In this document: piece by piece, positions 16,922 to 25,127 of the stretch
Numbering within the stretch: the first letter of the stretch is position 1
How the letters are laid out: each line of letters starts with the position of its first letter
Source of the DNA: Paenibacillus tyrphae
Lineage (GTDB): Bacteria > Bacillota > Bacilli > Paenibacillales > NBRC-103111
Direction: 5' to 3'
DNA: 64,000 nt
Assembly (NCBI RefSeq): GCF_024158745.1
Contig: NZ_JAMZAW010000014.1
Location: 124,001 to 188,000, forward strand
Translations under genes and position numbers: made by a program
Notes under the pieces: generated by a model
The model's input: the letters and a program-made list of their open reading frames with translations, nothing else
Told to the model about the DNA's origin: nothing
The model's database searches: none

Positions 16922-17548
16922 TCATGGAAGCGCGGCCTCCATGATCGTCAGAATATCCTTCGGATGCCTCAGACGGTAATTGGCCGCAATTCCGGCATCG
17001 TGCGCTCCCCACAGCGCCAGTCCGGAGGCGACGCCCGCTCCGGCCGCGCACTGCATATCGTAGATGCTGTCTCCGATGTACATCGTATCCTTCGGCTCTG
17101 CCTCAAGCCGCTTCAAGGCGGTCAGGATCGGCTCGGGATGCGGTTTGTGCCGGGCCGTATCGTCGGCGCAGACGACGACATCGAAGTAAGGGTGCAGATC
17201 GAACCGGGCAAAATCTTTGATATATTCCGTGCGGGTCTTGGAGGTGACGATGCCGGTCCGCAGTCCAAGCTCTTTGACCCGGCGCAGCATCGGCTCGATG
17301 CCTTCGAATACGCGGATTTGGTAATCATGCCGCTCCATCAGCCGGTTCCAGCGTTCCGCGGCTTCCTCAATATCTTGAATCCCGAAGCGGGGAAGCGAGC
17401 GGGCGCTCGGGATCCCGAGCACAAAGGCAAGGTCCTTCGGCTCATAAGGGATGTTCCTCTCCTGCAGCAGGTCCGACAGCGAACTGAGAATCGCCTGCTC
17501 CGTATCGAGCAGCGTGCCATCTACATCGAATAATAGACAAGGATACAT
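16922..17548 (-). CDS. HAD-family phosphatase (phosphoglycolate-phosphatase-like)
   Basis: The 208-residue protein has all HAD motifs: nucleophile motif DVDGTLLDTE at the N-terminus, motif II TSKT near 100, Lys in ARHKPHPEP near 145, and the acidic motif GDSIYDMQCA near 165. The helical cap between motifs I and II places it with Gph/PpaX/beta-phosphoglucomutase relatives. It dephosphorylates a small phosphometabolite not identifiable here. Its promoter carries a palindrome over the -35 box, implying repression. Confidence 0.9.
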   Translation of the reverse strand: MYPCLLFDVDGTLLDTEQAILSSLSDLLQERNIPYEPKDLAFVLGIPSARSLPRFGIQDIEEAAERWNRLMERHDYQIRVFEGIEPMLRRVKELGLRTGIVTSKTRTEYIKDFARFDLHPYFDVVVCADDTARHKPHPEPILTALKRLEAEPKDTMYIGDSIYDMQCAAGAGVASGLALWGAHDAGIAANYRLRHPKDILTIMEAALP

Positions 17549-17590
17549 GAGGAATCAATCCTTTCTTCATGAATAATGCAAGATAACTTA

Positions 17591-17621
17591 ATTATACTTA
17601 TGACAACTTGTGTTAACAAGT
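17591..17621 (-). promoter_or_regulatory. Promoter of the HAD gene with overlapping palindromic operator
   Basis: On the minus strand TTGTTA (17619-17614) and TATAAT (17596-17591) are 17 bp apart. A palindrome, ACTTGT-GTTA-ACAAGT, at 17606-17621 covers the -35 element and resembles operators of the GntR/HutC family (for example TreR). The cognate regulator is not obvious in this window. Confidence 0.5.
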
Positions 17622-17756
17622 GATTTTCAACAAATATAAGTAATTATGCCTAATTAAAATAATGAATTATGCGTAATTCCGATGTTCTATGTACATTCGC
17701 AAAATCAAGGTTTCCATACACCGTTCCTTCTGCTACAATATCAACAACAAACGAAA

Positions 17757-17829
17757 GCCGTATGCGACTGGCGAAAAGAGTGGATAACCACAAGGGAGCA
17801 TGCGGTCGGAATCTTGCCGTTCGCCTGGG
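17757..17829 (+). ncRNA. ZTP (pfl) riboswitch upstream of folD
   Basis: The leader shows the conserved pfl/ZTP segments in order: GACTGGCGAA, GTGGATAACCACAAGGGAGCAT, then after a variable linker GCCGTTCGCCTGGGTA. The last segment forms the pseudoknot and ligand pocket with the first domain. ZTP/ZMP signals folate shortage, and this class commonly controls folate and one-carbon genes, exactly as here. A terminator follows at once, indicating transcriptional control. Confidence 0.93.
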
Positions 17830-17833
17830 TAAA

Positions 17834-17881
17834 AGTATTTGCCGAAGACTCGTTGGAGGAGCTTTGGCGAATGCTTTTTTT
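17834..17881 (+). terminator. ZTP-riboswitch-controlled terminator
   Basis: AGTATTTGCCGAAG pairs with CTTTGGCGAATGCT through G-U and Watson-Crick pairs and is followed by seven T. It ends about 35 bases before the folD ribosome site. Ligand binding should favour readthrough. Confidence 0.85.
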
Positions 17882-17928
17882 CGTTTATGTACCGAATTCT
17901 AGTGAAAACACATTGGAGGTCGAGATCT

Positions 17929-18792
17929 ATGGCACAACTGCTGAAAGCGAAAGAGGCGGCGGATCAAGTATATGAGCGGATTCTCAAGCGAACGGAGGAA
18001 TGGAAGGCGGTGGGCTGTCAGCCTTGCATGGGGGTTATTTTGGTCGAAGGCGATCCCGCCTCGCTGCTCTATGTCCGGGCCAAGCAAAAAATTGCCGGAA
18101 AGCTGGGCATCGCGTTTCAGTTGAAAACGTTCCGGCCTGACGCGCAGGAAAGCGAAGTGATGAGCCTGATCGCCGAGTGGAACGCCGATCCCGCCGTTCA
18201 CGGGATTATGCTGGAGCTTCCGCTGCCGAAGCATTGGTCCCAGGCACGGATCGAGAGTGCCATCGCTCCGCAGAAGGACGTGGACGGGGTGACGCCCGCA
18301 AGTAAGCTGGCAACGATGACGGGCGTCGAGGGTCTTTACCCCGCTACGCCACAAGCATGCATCCGGCTGCTCCGGCATTACGGCTACCGGCTGGAAGGCG
18401 CCAACGTCGCGTTAATCGGCCGGGGCCAGACGGTCGGGCTGCCGCTCTTCCATATGCTGCAGCGGGAACAAGCCACCGTCACCGTCTGTCACTCGCGTAC
18501 CCCGGACCTTGCCTTCCATCTGCGGCATGCGGAGATTGCGTTCGCCGCCGCAGGACAGCCTGGCCTTGTGACTCGGGAGATGGTTCACCCGGAGCTCATT
18601 CTCATTGATGCGGGAATTAACGAAACGGCGGACGGAAGCATCGCGGGCGATGTGTCCGCAGGAGCGGCCGAAGCGGTGAAGGCGGTGTCTCCGGTGCCCG
18701 GCGGCGTCGGGACGCTCACGACGGCGATTTTGTTCGAAAATGTGCTAAAAGCGCTGGAGCTGCAAGCCCAAGGAAAGGTGGCGGGACGATGA
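17929..18792 (+). CDS. folD: Bifunctional methylenetetrahydrofolate dehydrogenase/cyclohydrolase
   Basis: The 287-residue protein matches FolD, which interconverts 5,10-methylene-, 5,10-methenyl- and 10-formyl-tetrahydrofolate in the cytoplasm. Recognisable segments are the substrate loop DPASLLYVRAKQKIAGKLGI with the catalytic Lys region, the conserved DVDGVTP, and the nucleotide-binding region LIGRGQTVGLPLFHML followed by PVPGGVGTLTTAILFENV. The ATG at 17929 follows TTGGAGGT; a longer in-frame reading would extend into the riboswitch terminator and is rejected. It overlaps the truncated fchA by four bases (ATGA). Confidence 0.96.
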   Translation: MAQLLKAKEAADQVYERILKRTEEWKAVGCQPCMGVILVEGDPASLLYVRAKQKIAGKLGIAFQLKTFRPDAQESEVMSLIAEWNADPAVHGIMLELPLPKHWSQARIESAIAPQKDVDGVTPASKLATMTGVEGLYPATPQACIRLLRHYGYRLEGANVALIGRGQTVGLPLFHMLQREQATVTVCHSRTPDLAFHLRHAEIAFAAAGQPGLVTREMVHPELILIDAGINETADGSIAGDVSAGAAEAVKAVSPVPGGVGTLTTAILFENVLKALELQAQGKVAGR

Positions 18793-19088
18793 CGTCGGCG
18801 ATCTGGTGGAAGCGGACGGTCGGGGAGTTCGTTCAAGAGGCCGGAAGCGCGGAGCCGACGCCGGGAGGAGGCAGTGTGGCCGCTCTCGCTGCGGCGCTCG
18901 GCGCCGCGATGGCGTCGATGGCAAGCCGTTTGTCGCAGGGAGAGACGCTCAAAGCGCAGGTGCTCCGTACCGTCCACAGCCGGGCGCGGGGCATTGACCA
19001 AGCGCCGCTGCCGGCTGTGGACGGTACGGGCAGGTGTTTGAAAAAAGTCACAATTGCCCAATACTTGGCGGATTCCGGCAGTTTATAA
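18789..19088 (+). pseudogene. Truncated methenyl-/formimino-THF cyclodeaminase (FchA/FTCD-like)
   Basis: The first ~57 residues match the cyclodeaminase family, including the hallmark TPGGGSVAALAAALGAAMASM. The intact enzyme is about 200 residues, but here similarity stops and the frame runs into a palindromic insertion at 18956-19036 and ends at 99 residues. The coupling to folD (ATGA overlap) is that of the normal folD-fchA pair, so this is a decayed partner. Loss of the remaining two-thirds cannot be explained by the small insertion alone; a deletion must have followed. Confidence 0.75.
18956..19036. repeat. Palindromic mini-insertion with 7-bp flanking direct repeat
   Basis: A perfect 19-bp inverted repeat (CCGTACCGTCCACAGCCGG at 18965-18983; complement at 19011-19029) encloses 27 bp that also contain a GGCGC/GCGCC pairing. 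The whole is flanked by identical 7-bp direct repeats GCAGGTG (18956-18962 and 19030-19036), like a target-site duplication. It lies in the decayed fchA frame. No T-run follows, so it is not a standard terminator. Confidence 0.6.
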
Positions 19089-19168
19089 TAAAGATGCATC
19101 TTTGGGTTCGTCCAAAGCGGGCCAGAAGACAGCGGTTACATCCTATTTCGTACTTTGGAGGTCATGCC

Positions 19169-19462
19169 ATGTTGAATCATCCCATCGGCCGCTTGCGCGT
19201 CGTCGCTTTTATTGAAGGGATGTCCTATCTCGTTCTGCTGGCCGTCGCCATGCCGCTCAAGTATTTCCTGGACATGCCGCAAGCCGTCAAAATTGTCGGA
19301 TCGCTCCACGGCCTGTTGTTCGTGCTGTACGTGCTGGCCGTCATCCACGTTACCTTCGCCCACCGCTGGACCGTGCTGAAAGTGCTGTTCGCCATGCTTG
19401 CCGCCTTCATTCCGTTCGGCAATTTTATCCTGGATTCGCGCTTATTGAAAAACAGCCGTTAG
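19169..19462 (+). CDS. DUF3817 membrane protein
   Basis: The 97-residue protein has about three hydrophobic helices and matches DUF3817 (YdzA-like): GRLRVVAFIEGMSYLVLLAVAMPLKY at the start, then GSLHGLLFVLYVL and a C-terminal amphipathic tail. The family is widespread in Bacillales, often linked to transporters, and has no defined role. The ATG at 19169 follows TTGGAGGTC. Two hairpins follow the gene. Confidence 0.85.
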   Translation: MLNHPIGRLRVVAFIEGMSYLVLLAVAMPLKYFLDMPQAVKIVGSLHGLLFVLYVLAVIHVTFAHRWTVLKVLFAMLAAFIPFGNFILDSRLLKNSR

Positions 19463-19542
19463 GCGACCCGAAAAAGGCAGCCGCATAGAGAAGCTTGCAG
19501 GTCTGCCTTTCGCTGCGGATTTATAACGTTTTGCCCGAAAAG

Positions 19543-19562
19543 ACTCCGGTAAGGAGTTTTTC
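19543..19562 (+). terminator. Intrinsic terminator after the DUF3817 gene
   Basis: ACTCC-GGTAA-GGAGT is followed by TTTTTCT. A weaker GC hairpin (AAAGGCAG...CTGCCTTT, about 19473-19510) lies between it and the stop codon and may also contribute. Confidence 0.6.
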
Positions 19563-19633
19563 TCATTTCTTGTTTTGCCATCGTTCGAGCTTGTGAATGT
19601 GGTCCACAGCAATTCCTCCCGCAAGTTCCTCTC

Positions 19634-20260
19634 TTAAGTTAACTTATCCCACTTGGCCCACATTTTGCGCGGGTTCATCTCGTATTCTTCGTTGTCCCGG
19701 AACATGAACCGGTGCATAATAAACTCCCTGCGGATCGTTGCAAAGTCCTCGTGATACTGCCGGATGAAGTCGTTGATTTCTTGCTCCGTATACTTTCGTC
19801 CTTTCTCTAACCTCGAGACGATATTTTCTAATACGATCAGCTTCTTCTTCAACTGGGCTGGCACGTGTTTCAACTTGCCTTCGGAGGTGAAGAAGTTTTT
19901 CAGAACGGATTGTTGAAGACGTTCGGCTTTGTCCTCGGGCATGGAAGGCCCTCCTGTCTCGTTGGAATGGGAGTAGATCAGCTCTACCGAAGCGGCGGCG
20001 TTCGCCTTGATGAAATGATGATTCAGCGAAAAGTAGATGGTATTTTTCACCCGGCGCTCATAAAGCAAGCTGGCTTCCCGCAGCTTGGCGGCGTGGTGGG
20101 TAATGGTGGCAGGGGTTACGCCTAATTTGTCGGCCAGCACCTGTCCGTTCAGCTCCCCGTCCGCCAACAGGATAAGGATGCGGATTCTTGTCGGGTCGGC
20201 GAGCGCTTTATGATAATTGACGATCTTATCCAACTGCATGGGTTGATGATCACCATCCAT
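19634..20260 (-). CDS. ArsR-type regulator with C-terminal DUF2087 domain
   Basis: The 208-residue protein begins with a winged helix (about 10-85; KALADPTRIRILILLADGEL, LGVTPATITHHAAKLREA) lacking the metal-binding ELCVC motif of ArsR metalloregulators. A DUF2087 domain follows (about 120-200; LKHVPAQLKKKLIVLENI, NDFIRQYHEDFATIRREFI). DUF2087 is typically found fused to such regulators and has no known ligand. It has an AT-rich promoter region of ~170 bp shared with the divergent MocR gene. Confidence 0.88.
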   Translation of the reverse strand: MDGDHQPMQLDKIVNYHKALADPTRIRILILLADGELNGQVLADKLGVTPATITHHAAKLREASLLYERRVKNTIYFSLNHHFIKANAAASVELIYSHSNETGGPSMPEDKAERLQQSVLKNFFTSEGKLKHVPAQLKKKLIVLENIVSRLEKGRKYTEQEINDFIRQYHEDFATIRREFIMHRFMFRDNEEYEMNPRKMWAKWDKLT

Positions 20261-20429
20261 ATTTTTTAATATGCATCTAATTTAATATTTATCTAATTAG
20301 ATAATATTCAAATTAATTTCTGCTGTCAATGAAATCCAACAAATTTACTGTAGCATGGCCGAGTGGTTTATAATAGTGCCAATGAAGCCGAATCTGAATG
20401 GAGCCACTTTGGCAAAAGGGGAGAGGTCT

Positions 20430-21833
20430 ATGCTGTGGATTCCGATTGACCGGTCGCTCGACATGCCGCTGATCGGGCAGGTGTACGGGCAAATCCGCGA
20501 CCGCATATTGAAGGGGGAGCTTCCGTCCGGAGAGAAGCTGCCGTCCACGCGGGAGCTTTCCGGGGAGTTGAAGGTATCGCGCAATGTCGTGCTGGAGGCT
20601 TACGATCAACTGCTGGCTGAAGGTTTTCTCATCTCGCGGAGGGGCTCGGGGACGTTCGTGGCGGAAGGCGCCTATCTTGAACAGCGCAGACGAGTGACAG
20701 AAGCGATTGCGCCGAGCGCGTATGGTAACCTGCTCCGGGACGGGGACCTCGTCAATTTCCGCTCGGGCATTCCGGCCCTGGACCGGTTTCCGCGCAGAAT
20801 ATGGGCGCAGCTGTCTTCGGCCGTCTGGAACGAAGCGTCGCCTGCGGTGCTGGGGTACGATGCTCCCGAAGGGCGTCCGGAGCTGCGGCATGTGCTGGCG
20901 CGGTATTTGCTGAAAAGCAGGGGGGTGCACTGTCACCCGGACCAGCTCGTCATCACTTCCGGCGCTACGCAAGCGCTGTCTCTGGTGTCCAAGCTGCTGT
21001 TGTCGCCGGGCGACGAAGTGATCATGGAAGATCCGATCACCTGCGATATTCAGGCGATGTTTCAAGCCCAAGGCGCCTCCATTCGCTTCGTACCGGTGGA
21101 TGAGCACGGGCTGCAGACGGCTTTGCTGCCGCAGGCAAGTTCGCCTAAATTGGCCTTCGTTACGCCCTCGCATCAATATCCGCTGGGAGGAGCGCTGCCG
21201 ATTCAGCGGCGCATTCAGTTGATTCAATACGCGCGTACGCACGATTGCTACTTGGTCGAGGACGATTACGACAGCGAATTCCGCTACGAAGGGCCGCCCG
21301 TCAGCTCCTTGCAGGGGTTGGAGCCGGACCGCGTCCTCTACATCGGCTCGTTCAGCAAAATTTTATCTCCGGCGCTGCGCATGGGTTACCTGATTCTCCC
21401 CAGGCCTCTCGTCGAGCCATGCCGCCGGTTGAAGTGGTACGCGGATCTGCACAAGCCTTCGATGGATCAGCTCATTCTTGCGCGTTTTATGGAAGGGGGC
21501 TATCTGGAACGGCATATTGCGAAGATGAAGAAGCTGTACAAAAGCCGCAGAGATTGTCTGATCGAATGTTTGCGGTCCGCTTTTTCGGACCAGGTGAACA
21601 TCATCGGCGATTCGACCGGGCTGCATCTCGTCGCGGAGTTTCCCGGACGCCGGTTCGACGAAGAGGCGGTTCGGAAAATCGAGCGTATGGGAGTTAAGGT
21701 GTATCTGGTGGAAGAGCACGCCAACGACAAAGAAGCGCACCGCAGCCGGCTCATTTTAGGGTACGGTCATCTTCCCAAGGAGGATATTCAGGAGGGGATC
21801 GCCCGGCTTAGCCGGGCTCTGCTTGGTATGTAG
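20430..21833 (+). CDS. MocR/PdxR-type regulator (GntR helix-turn-helix fused to aminotransferase-like domain)
   Basis: The 467-residue protein has an N-terminal GntR winged helix (about 5-75; LPSGEKLPSTRELSGELKVSRN) and a C-terminal fold-type I aminotransferase domain. The PLP-binding Lys is in GSFSKILSPALRMGY, and the Asp-containing DDYDSEFRY is present. MocR proteins bind PLP and often regulate vitamin B6 or amino-acid genes. The ATG at 20430 follows GGGGAGAGG; an in-frame ATG at 20355 overlaps the apparent TATAAT element and is rejected. The target gene is not obvious nearby. Confidence 0.92.
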   Translation: MLWIPIDRSLDMPLIGQVYGQIRDRILKGELPSGEKLPSTRELSGELKVSRNVVLEAYDQLLAEGFLISRRGSGTFVAEGAYLEQRRRVTEAIAPSAYGNLLRDGDLVNFRSGIPALDRFPRRIWAQLSSAVWNEASPAVLGYDAPEGRPELRHVLARYLLKSRGVHCHPDQLVITSGATQALSLVSKLLLSPGDEVIMEDPITCDIQAMFQAQGASIRFVPVDEHGLQTALLPQASSPKLAFVTPSHQYPLGGALPIQRRIQLIQYARTHDCYLVEDDYDSEFRYEGPPVSSLQGLEPDRVLYIGSFSKILSPALRMGYLILPRPLVEPCRRLKWYADLHKPSMDQLILARFMEGGYLERHIAKMKKLYKSRRDCLIECLRSAFSDQVNIIGDSTGLHLVAEFPGRRFDEEAVRKIERMGVKVYLVEEHANDKEAHRSRLILGYGHLPKEDIQEGIARLSRALLGM

Positions 21834-21911
21834 CGACATACCGGTGGCCCCATGAGCTTGCAGAAGGGCGCCGGTCAGGCTAAGCGCTTTCTCTCGTTTA
21901 TGCGCGCAAGC

Positions 21912-22496
21912 TTACACGGAGGGCGGCTCCGCTCTCCCCGCTTCGTCATCCGGGCCGGAGTTCGCTTGCGGATTTACCCAGGAGGCTTGTAAGGAATCCT
22001 GCAAAATTCGGGTAAGAACGCGCAGCTCCGCGTCGTCATACTTTTGCAGGAAGCGTATGACGCCTTGCTCCATTTGCCGGTGCAGCGCTTCGTGAAGCCG
22101 GAACAGCTCCTGACCGAGCGGGGTCGTGCGGAACAGGACCTCTTTTTTGTTATTGGGAAGGAACTGTTTCTGAATCAATCCTTTGGCGGTCAGCCTCCGG
22201 GTAATTTTGGAGACGCTGCCCTTCGGGATGCCGAATTGTCTGGAGACGGTAATGCCGTTCACCGGCTCCAGCCGTCCTATGGCGTCCAGCACATGCAGCT
22301 CGGTCACCGTCGTATCTTTCAAAAGCCCGATAATTGCCTCATTGTCGCAGTTCCGGGCCATCCACTGCCGCTCCTCGTCATCTTCGGCCTCCATCCGCCG
22401 CTGGACTTGCCCGAACAAGGCAATGACCTGCCGGATGAGCGGCTCTTTGGAATGTTGGCTCCCGTTGGGCCGGCTGCCGTTGGAAGTATGTGCCAT
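21912..22496 (-). CDS. MarR-family transcriptional regulator
   Basis: The 194-residue protein has a MarR winged-helix core (about 45-150) with the recognition region GITVSRQFGIPKGSVSKITRRL and the wing NNKKEVLFRTTPLGQ. It is divergent from the oxidoreductase gene at 22702, and the interval carries two matching palindromes, one over the promoter. Repression of the oxidoreductase, and probably of itself, is a strong inference. The start follows GAAGGAGA. Confidence 0.92.
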   Translation of the reverse strand: MAHTSNGSRPNGSQHSKEPLIRQVIALFGQVQRRMEAEDDEERQWMARNCDNEAIIGLLKDTTVTELHVLDAIGRLEPVNGITVSRQFGIPKGSVSKITRRLTAKGLIQKQFLPNNKKEVLFRTTPLGQELFRLHEALHRQMEQGVIRFLQKYDDAELRVLTRILQDSLQASWVNPQANSGPDDEAGRAEPPSV

Positions 22497-22600
22497 GAAG
22501 AAATCTCCTTCATTTTCGATCGGTTCTATTCTATCAGTATATCAAGAAAGGGGCCATTTCAAAAACGGTAATGGAGCTTGATCATCCTCCAACAAAAAAA

Positions 22601-22666
22601 GTTTCCGGGAAACAATATTGACAAACAGAGTAATCGCCGCTAATATTGTTTCCAGGAAACAATATT
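22601..22666 (+). promoter_or_regulatory. Promoter and two palindromic operators of the oxidoreductase gene
   Basis: TTGACA (22618-22623), 17 bp, and TAATAT (22641-22646) form a near-ideal promoter. Operator 2, a perfect 25-bp palindrome centred on GTTTCCAGGAAAC (22642-22666), overlaps the -10 element. Operator 1, GTTTCCGGGAAAC (22601-22613), shares the same core and lies just upstream of the -35 box; centres are 47 bp apart. The MarR-family protein encoded divergently is the obvious ligand-responsive repressor. Confidence 0.85.
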
Positions 22667-22701
22667 GCTGACTCGTCAGCCTGCGAGGAGAGGATTCGAA
22701 T

Positions 22702-23745
22702 ATGAATAACGATCGGCTGCACGGAAATGGTTCCGAGGAAATTCACTCCGGGGGAGCGGTCACGACACGGCGGGTTGCTCGGGCGCTGCGTGCCGGCGGG
22801 CCGGAAGTCATCGAGGTTGCAGAAGAAGAGCTGGCCCCTTTAAAGTCCGGCGAGGCGCTTGTGCGGGTGGAGGCCGTCGGCCTGAACCACGTGGAGTCCT
22901 TGGTGCGGTCCGGTACGTATCCCATCCAGTTTCCGTTTCCCTACGGCGTCGGTGTAGAGGGGGCCGGGGTCGTTCTGGCGGTCGGCCCGGAGGTCACGCT
23001 CCCCGTGGGTACGCGGGTATGCTGGACCGGCGTCCCCGGGTCCTGCGCGACGGCCGTCATCGCGCAAGCCGCCATGCTGGTCCCTCTGCCGGACCCGCTT
23101 ACGTTCGAGGACGGCGCCAGCCTGGCTCACGCAGGGCTGACCGCCGGCGGTCTTGCCCGCCACTGGCCGCTCAGCGAAGGCTCGACCGCTGTCGTATGGG
23201 GCGCTGCCGGCGCCGTAGGCCGTCTGCTTGTCGCTACGCTGGCCGAGCGCGGCGTCGAGGTGATCGGCATCGCCAGCGGCGGCGAGCGGCTGGAAGCGGT
23301 GCGGGCGGCCGGGGCCGTTCAAGCCGTCGACCGTTCCGCCGAAGACGTGCAGGCCGCCGTCCGTGCCTTCACCGGCGGTCGCGGGGCTGCCGCCGTGTTC
23401 GATCCCGTCGGTACGGAGACGTACAAGCTGAGCTTAAGCCTGCTGGCGCGTCGCGGCTGCCTGATCAACTACGGACAGCTGTCCGGCGATCTGCCGTCCG
23501 TCGACATGAAGGAGCTCATGACGGCTGGCTCCGTCTTCGTGACCAAGTATGGCCCCGGCGGGGTTGAGGGCCCGACTGACATGGCCGGACTCATCGCGGA
23601 TGCGGTGAAGCTCGCCGCGAAGCGTCCTTTGACCAGCGGCGCTGCCGGGCGGTTTGCGCTGGATCGGGCCGCCGACGCCTACCGGGCGCTGGATTCCGGC
23701 GTTCATGGCAAGGTGCTCGTTATTCCCGGCGGCACCGCTCTCTGA
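22702..23745 (+). CDS. Zinc-independent alcohol dehydrogenase / quinone oxidoreductase (MDR family)
   Basis: The 347-residue protein matches medium-chain dehydrogenases of the quinone-oxidoreductase type. An N-terminal GroES-like domain (VGLNHVESLVRSGTYPI, then GVEGAGVVLAVG) is followed by a Rossmann domain (VVWGAAGAVGRLLVATLAERG). The zinc-ligand pattern of classical alcohol dehydrogenases is absent, so it probably uses NADPH to reduce quinones or enals. The MarR operator arrangement fits an electrophile- or quinone-inducible detoxification enzyme; that function is inferred. Confidence 0.9.
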   Translation: MNNDRLHGNGSEEIHSGGAVTTRRVARALRAGGPEVIEVAEEELAPLKSGEALVRVEAVGLNHVESLVRSGTYPIQFPFPYGVGVEGAGVVLAVGPEVTLPVGTRVCWTGVPGSCATAVIAQAAMLVPLPDPLTFEDGASLAHAGLTAGGLARHWPLSEGSTAVVWGAAGAVGRLLVATLAERGVEVIGIASGGERLEAVRAAGAVQAVDRSAEDVQAAVRAFTGGRGAAAVFDPVGTETYKLSLSLLARRGCLINYGQLSGDLPSVDMKELMTAGSVFVTKYGPGGVEGPTDMAGLIADAVKLAAKRPLTSGAAGRFALDRAADAYRALDSGVHGKVLVIPGGTAL

Positions 23746-23775
23746 GAAAGGGCGGCGGGGGCGTTCCTCCAACAA

Positions 23776-23816
23776 GCAAAGCCGGAATCCCTCCTGGAGG
23801 GAAATTCCGGCCTTGC
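23776..23816. terminator. Bidirectional terminator between oxidoreductase and phosphotransferase genes
   Basis: GCAA(A)GCCGGAAT pairs with ATTCCGGC(C)TTGC, with additional CCTCC/GGAGG pairing inside. It lies between two convergent genes. Confidence 0.7.
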
Positions 23817-23845
23817 TTCAAGCTTCATTTCATATGTCTAAGTAC

Positions 23846-24823
23846 TTACCACGGCTTCGCAAAGCTCTGCCGCATTTCGTCGCAGTATTGCTGCAGCTCG
23901 GCCTTCAGCCCGTCTAACCACTCAGGGGCTTCCTCCAGCTCGCTGTTTTCCAGCGAAGCAAGCAGTCTGGAGAAGCTGTATAGTTCGGCGAATCTCCGAA
24001 ACCGCGGAAAAGCCTGCACCACAGCCTCATCCAATGGTCTGACAGAGCGGTACCCGCGCACAAAAGCCTGAAGCTGCGCCTCGCCTTCCGGGTTCTCGTC
24101 TTCCAACTGATCTGCAAGCGCCGCCGCAATATCCATAGCGAACCAATGGTACATGGAATCATCGAAGTCGATTACGCTCAGCTGCTTGGTTTTTTCCTGC
24201 CAAAAGACGTTATCCGTCTGAAAATCGTAATGAATCAGACCGTAAGCTTCTTCCGAAGCCGGCATCGATTCCAGCCAAGCCTTCACTCTGGCAAGCTCGG
24301 CCATTGCTTCGTTCTCGTGAGGATGCCTGTGCAGGACGTTCTCTGCGAACAGGAGCGCCTCCCGCCAGCTGCGGCGCTTTCCGCCCGCCGGTTTGTACGT
24401 CCGGGACAAGCCGTGTAGCGATGCCAGCGACCGTCCCCACGCCTCGCAAGGAAGCTCGTCAACCTCATACAGCGGCACTCCGTCGGCTTTGCTGAACACA
24501 ACACCGTAGTACCGCCCTTGCGGCAGTTGTACGGATTCGATGAGCCTGCCGTTTACGGACGGAAGCGGAATGACGCAGGGGAACCCATGCTGATGCAAGT
24601 ATTGCATGAAATCCAGCTCCGCTTCGATTTGTTCCAGCGGGGTTTCCTGCTCAAACGTGAATCTTAGAAAATATGTGTTCCGTTTCCGTTTAACAACGTA
24701 CACAAAGGTCGAGCTTGCTCTCCAAAATTTTAACGTCCCTTGGTCGTGTTCCCAATGTGCTATCAGCTCCAGAGCGACCGCGTCGGACTCCAGGCCCTGC
24801 ACCATGTTTCGTAAATTCATCAT
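23846..24823 (-). CDS. APH-family phosphotransferase (aminoglycoside-phosphotransferase fold)
   Basis: The 325-residue protein has the kinase-like fold: a small N-lobe, then the catalytic loop LIHYDFQTDNVFW and the metal-binding VIDFDDSMYHW. The APH family includes antibiotic, homoserine and choline kinases; sequence alone does not identify the substrate. The start at 24823 follows GGGAGGC; an ATG 21 bases upstream lacks a ribosome site. It is convergent with the oxidoreductase gene. Confidence 0.87.
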   Translation of the reverse strand: MMNLRNMVQGLESDAVALELIAHWEHDQGTLKFWRASSTFVYVVKRKRNTYFLRFTFEQETPLEQIEAELDFMQYLHQHGFPCVIPLPSVNGRLIESVQLPQGRYYGVVFSKADGVPLYEVDELPCEAWGRSLASLHGLSRTYKPAGGKRRSWREALLFAENVLHRHPHENEAMAELARVKAWLESMPASEEAYGLIHYDFQTDNVFWQEKTKQLSVIDFDDSMYHWFAMDIAAALADQLEDENPEGEAQLQAFVRGYRSVRPLDEAVVQAFPRFRRFAELYSFSRLLASLENSELEEAPEWLDGLKAELQQYCDEMRQSFAKPW

Positions 24824-25127
24824 TGTGGATCTGCCTCCCGCCATACCATGCGGGAGAACAAAGCCCGATTAAGCGGCGAGTCCTCCCACCGATATGCCAA
24901 TTTGAAGTTCACTCTTCAAAATCGCGTCACTCCTTTCCTGAAGCTAAGGTATGAACCGGCTTATAAGCCATGGATAGATTACCATAAACCGGAAACAGAG
25001 TGGTGTGGCTTTTTGACTATAACCAAATTCGCCGCAAAACCGCTTGGGAAGGCTGGTGTACGAACCATTCTGCCCGCCGCACACATACAGTGGCTTTTAT
25101 AAATGGAGAGGAAGAGGAGAGGAGGGC
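24824..25127. other. Intergenic region with no gene seen
   Basis: About 300 bp between the divergent phosphotransferase gene and the hydroxylase relic. I see no convincing reading frame, RNA motif or strong dyad; it presumably holds the two promoters. Confidence 0.4.

Noticed and set aside
20345..20380. GGCCGAGTGGTTTA resembles a tRNA D-arm
   Set aside because: No acceptor, anticodon or T-arm around it; it overlaps the MocR promoter region.
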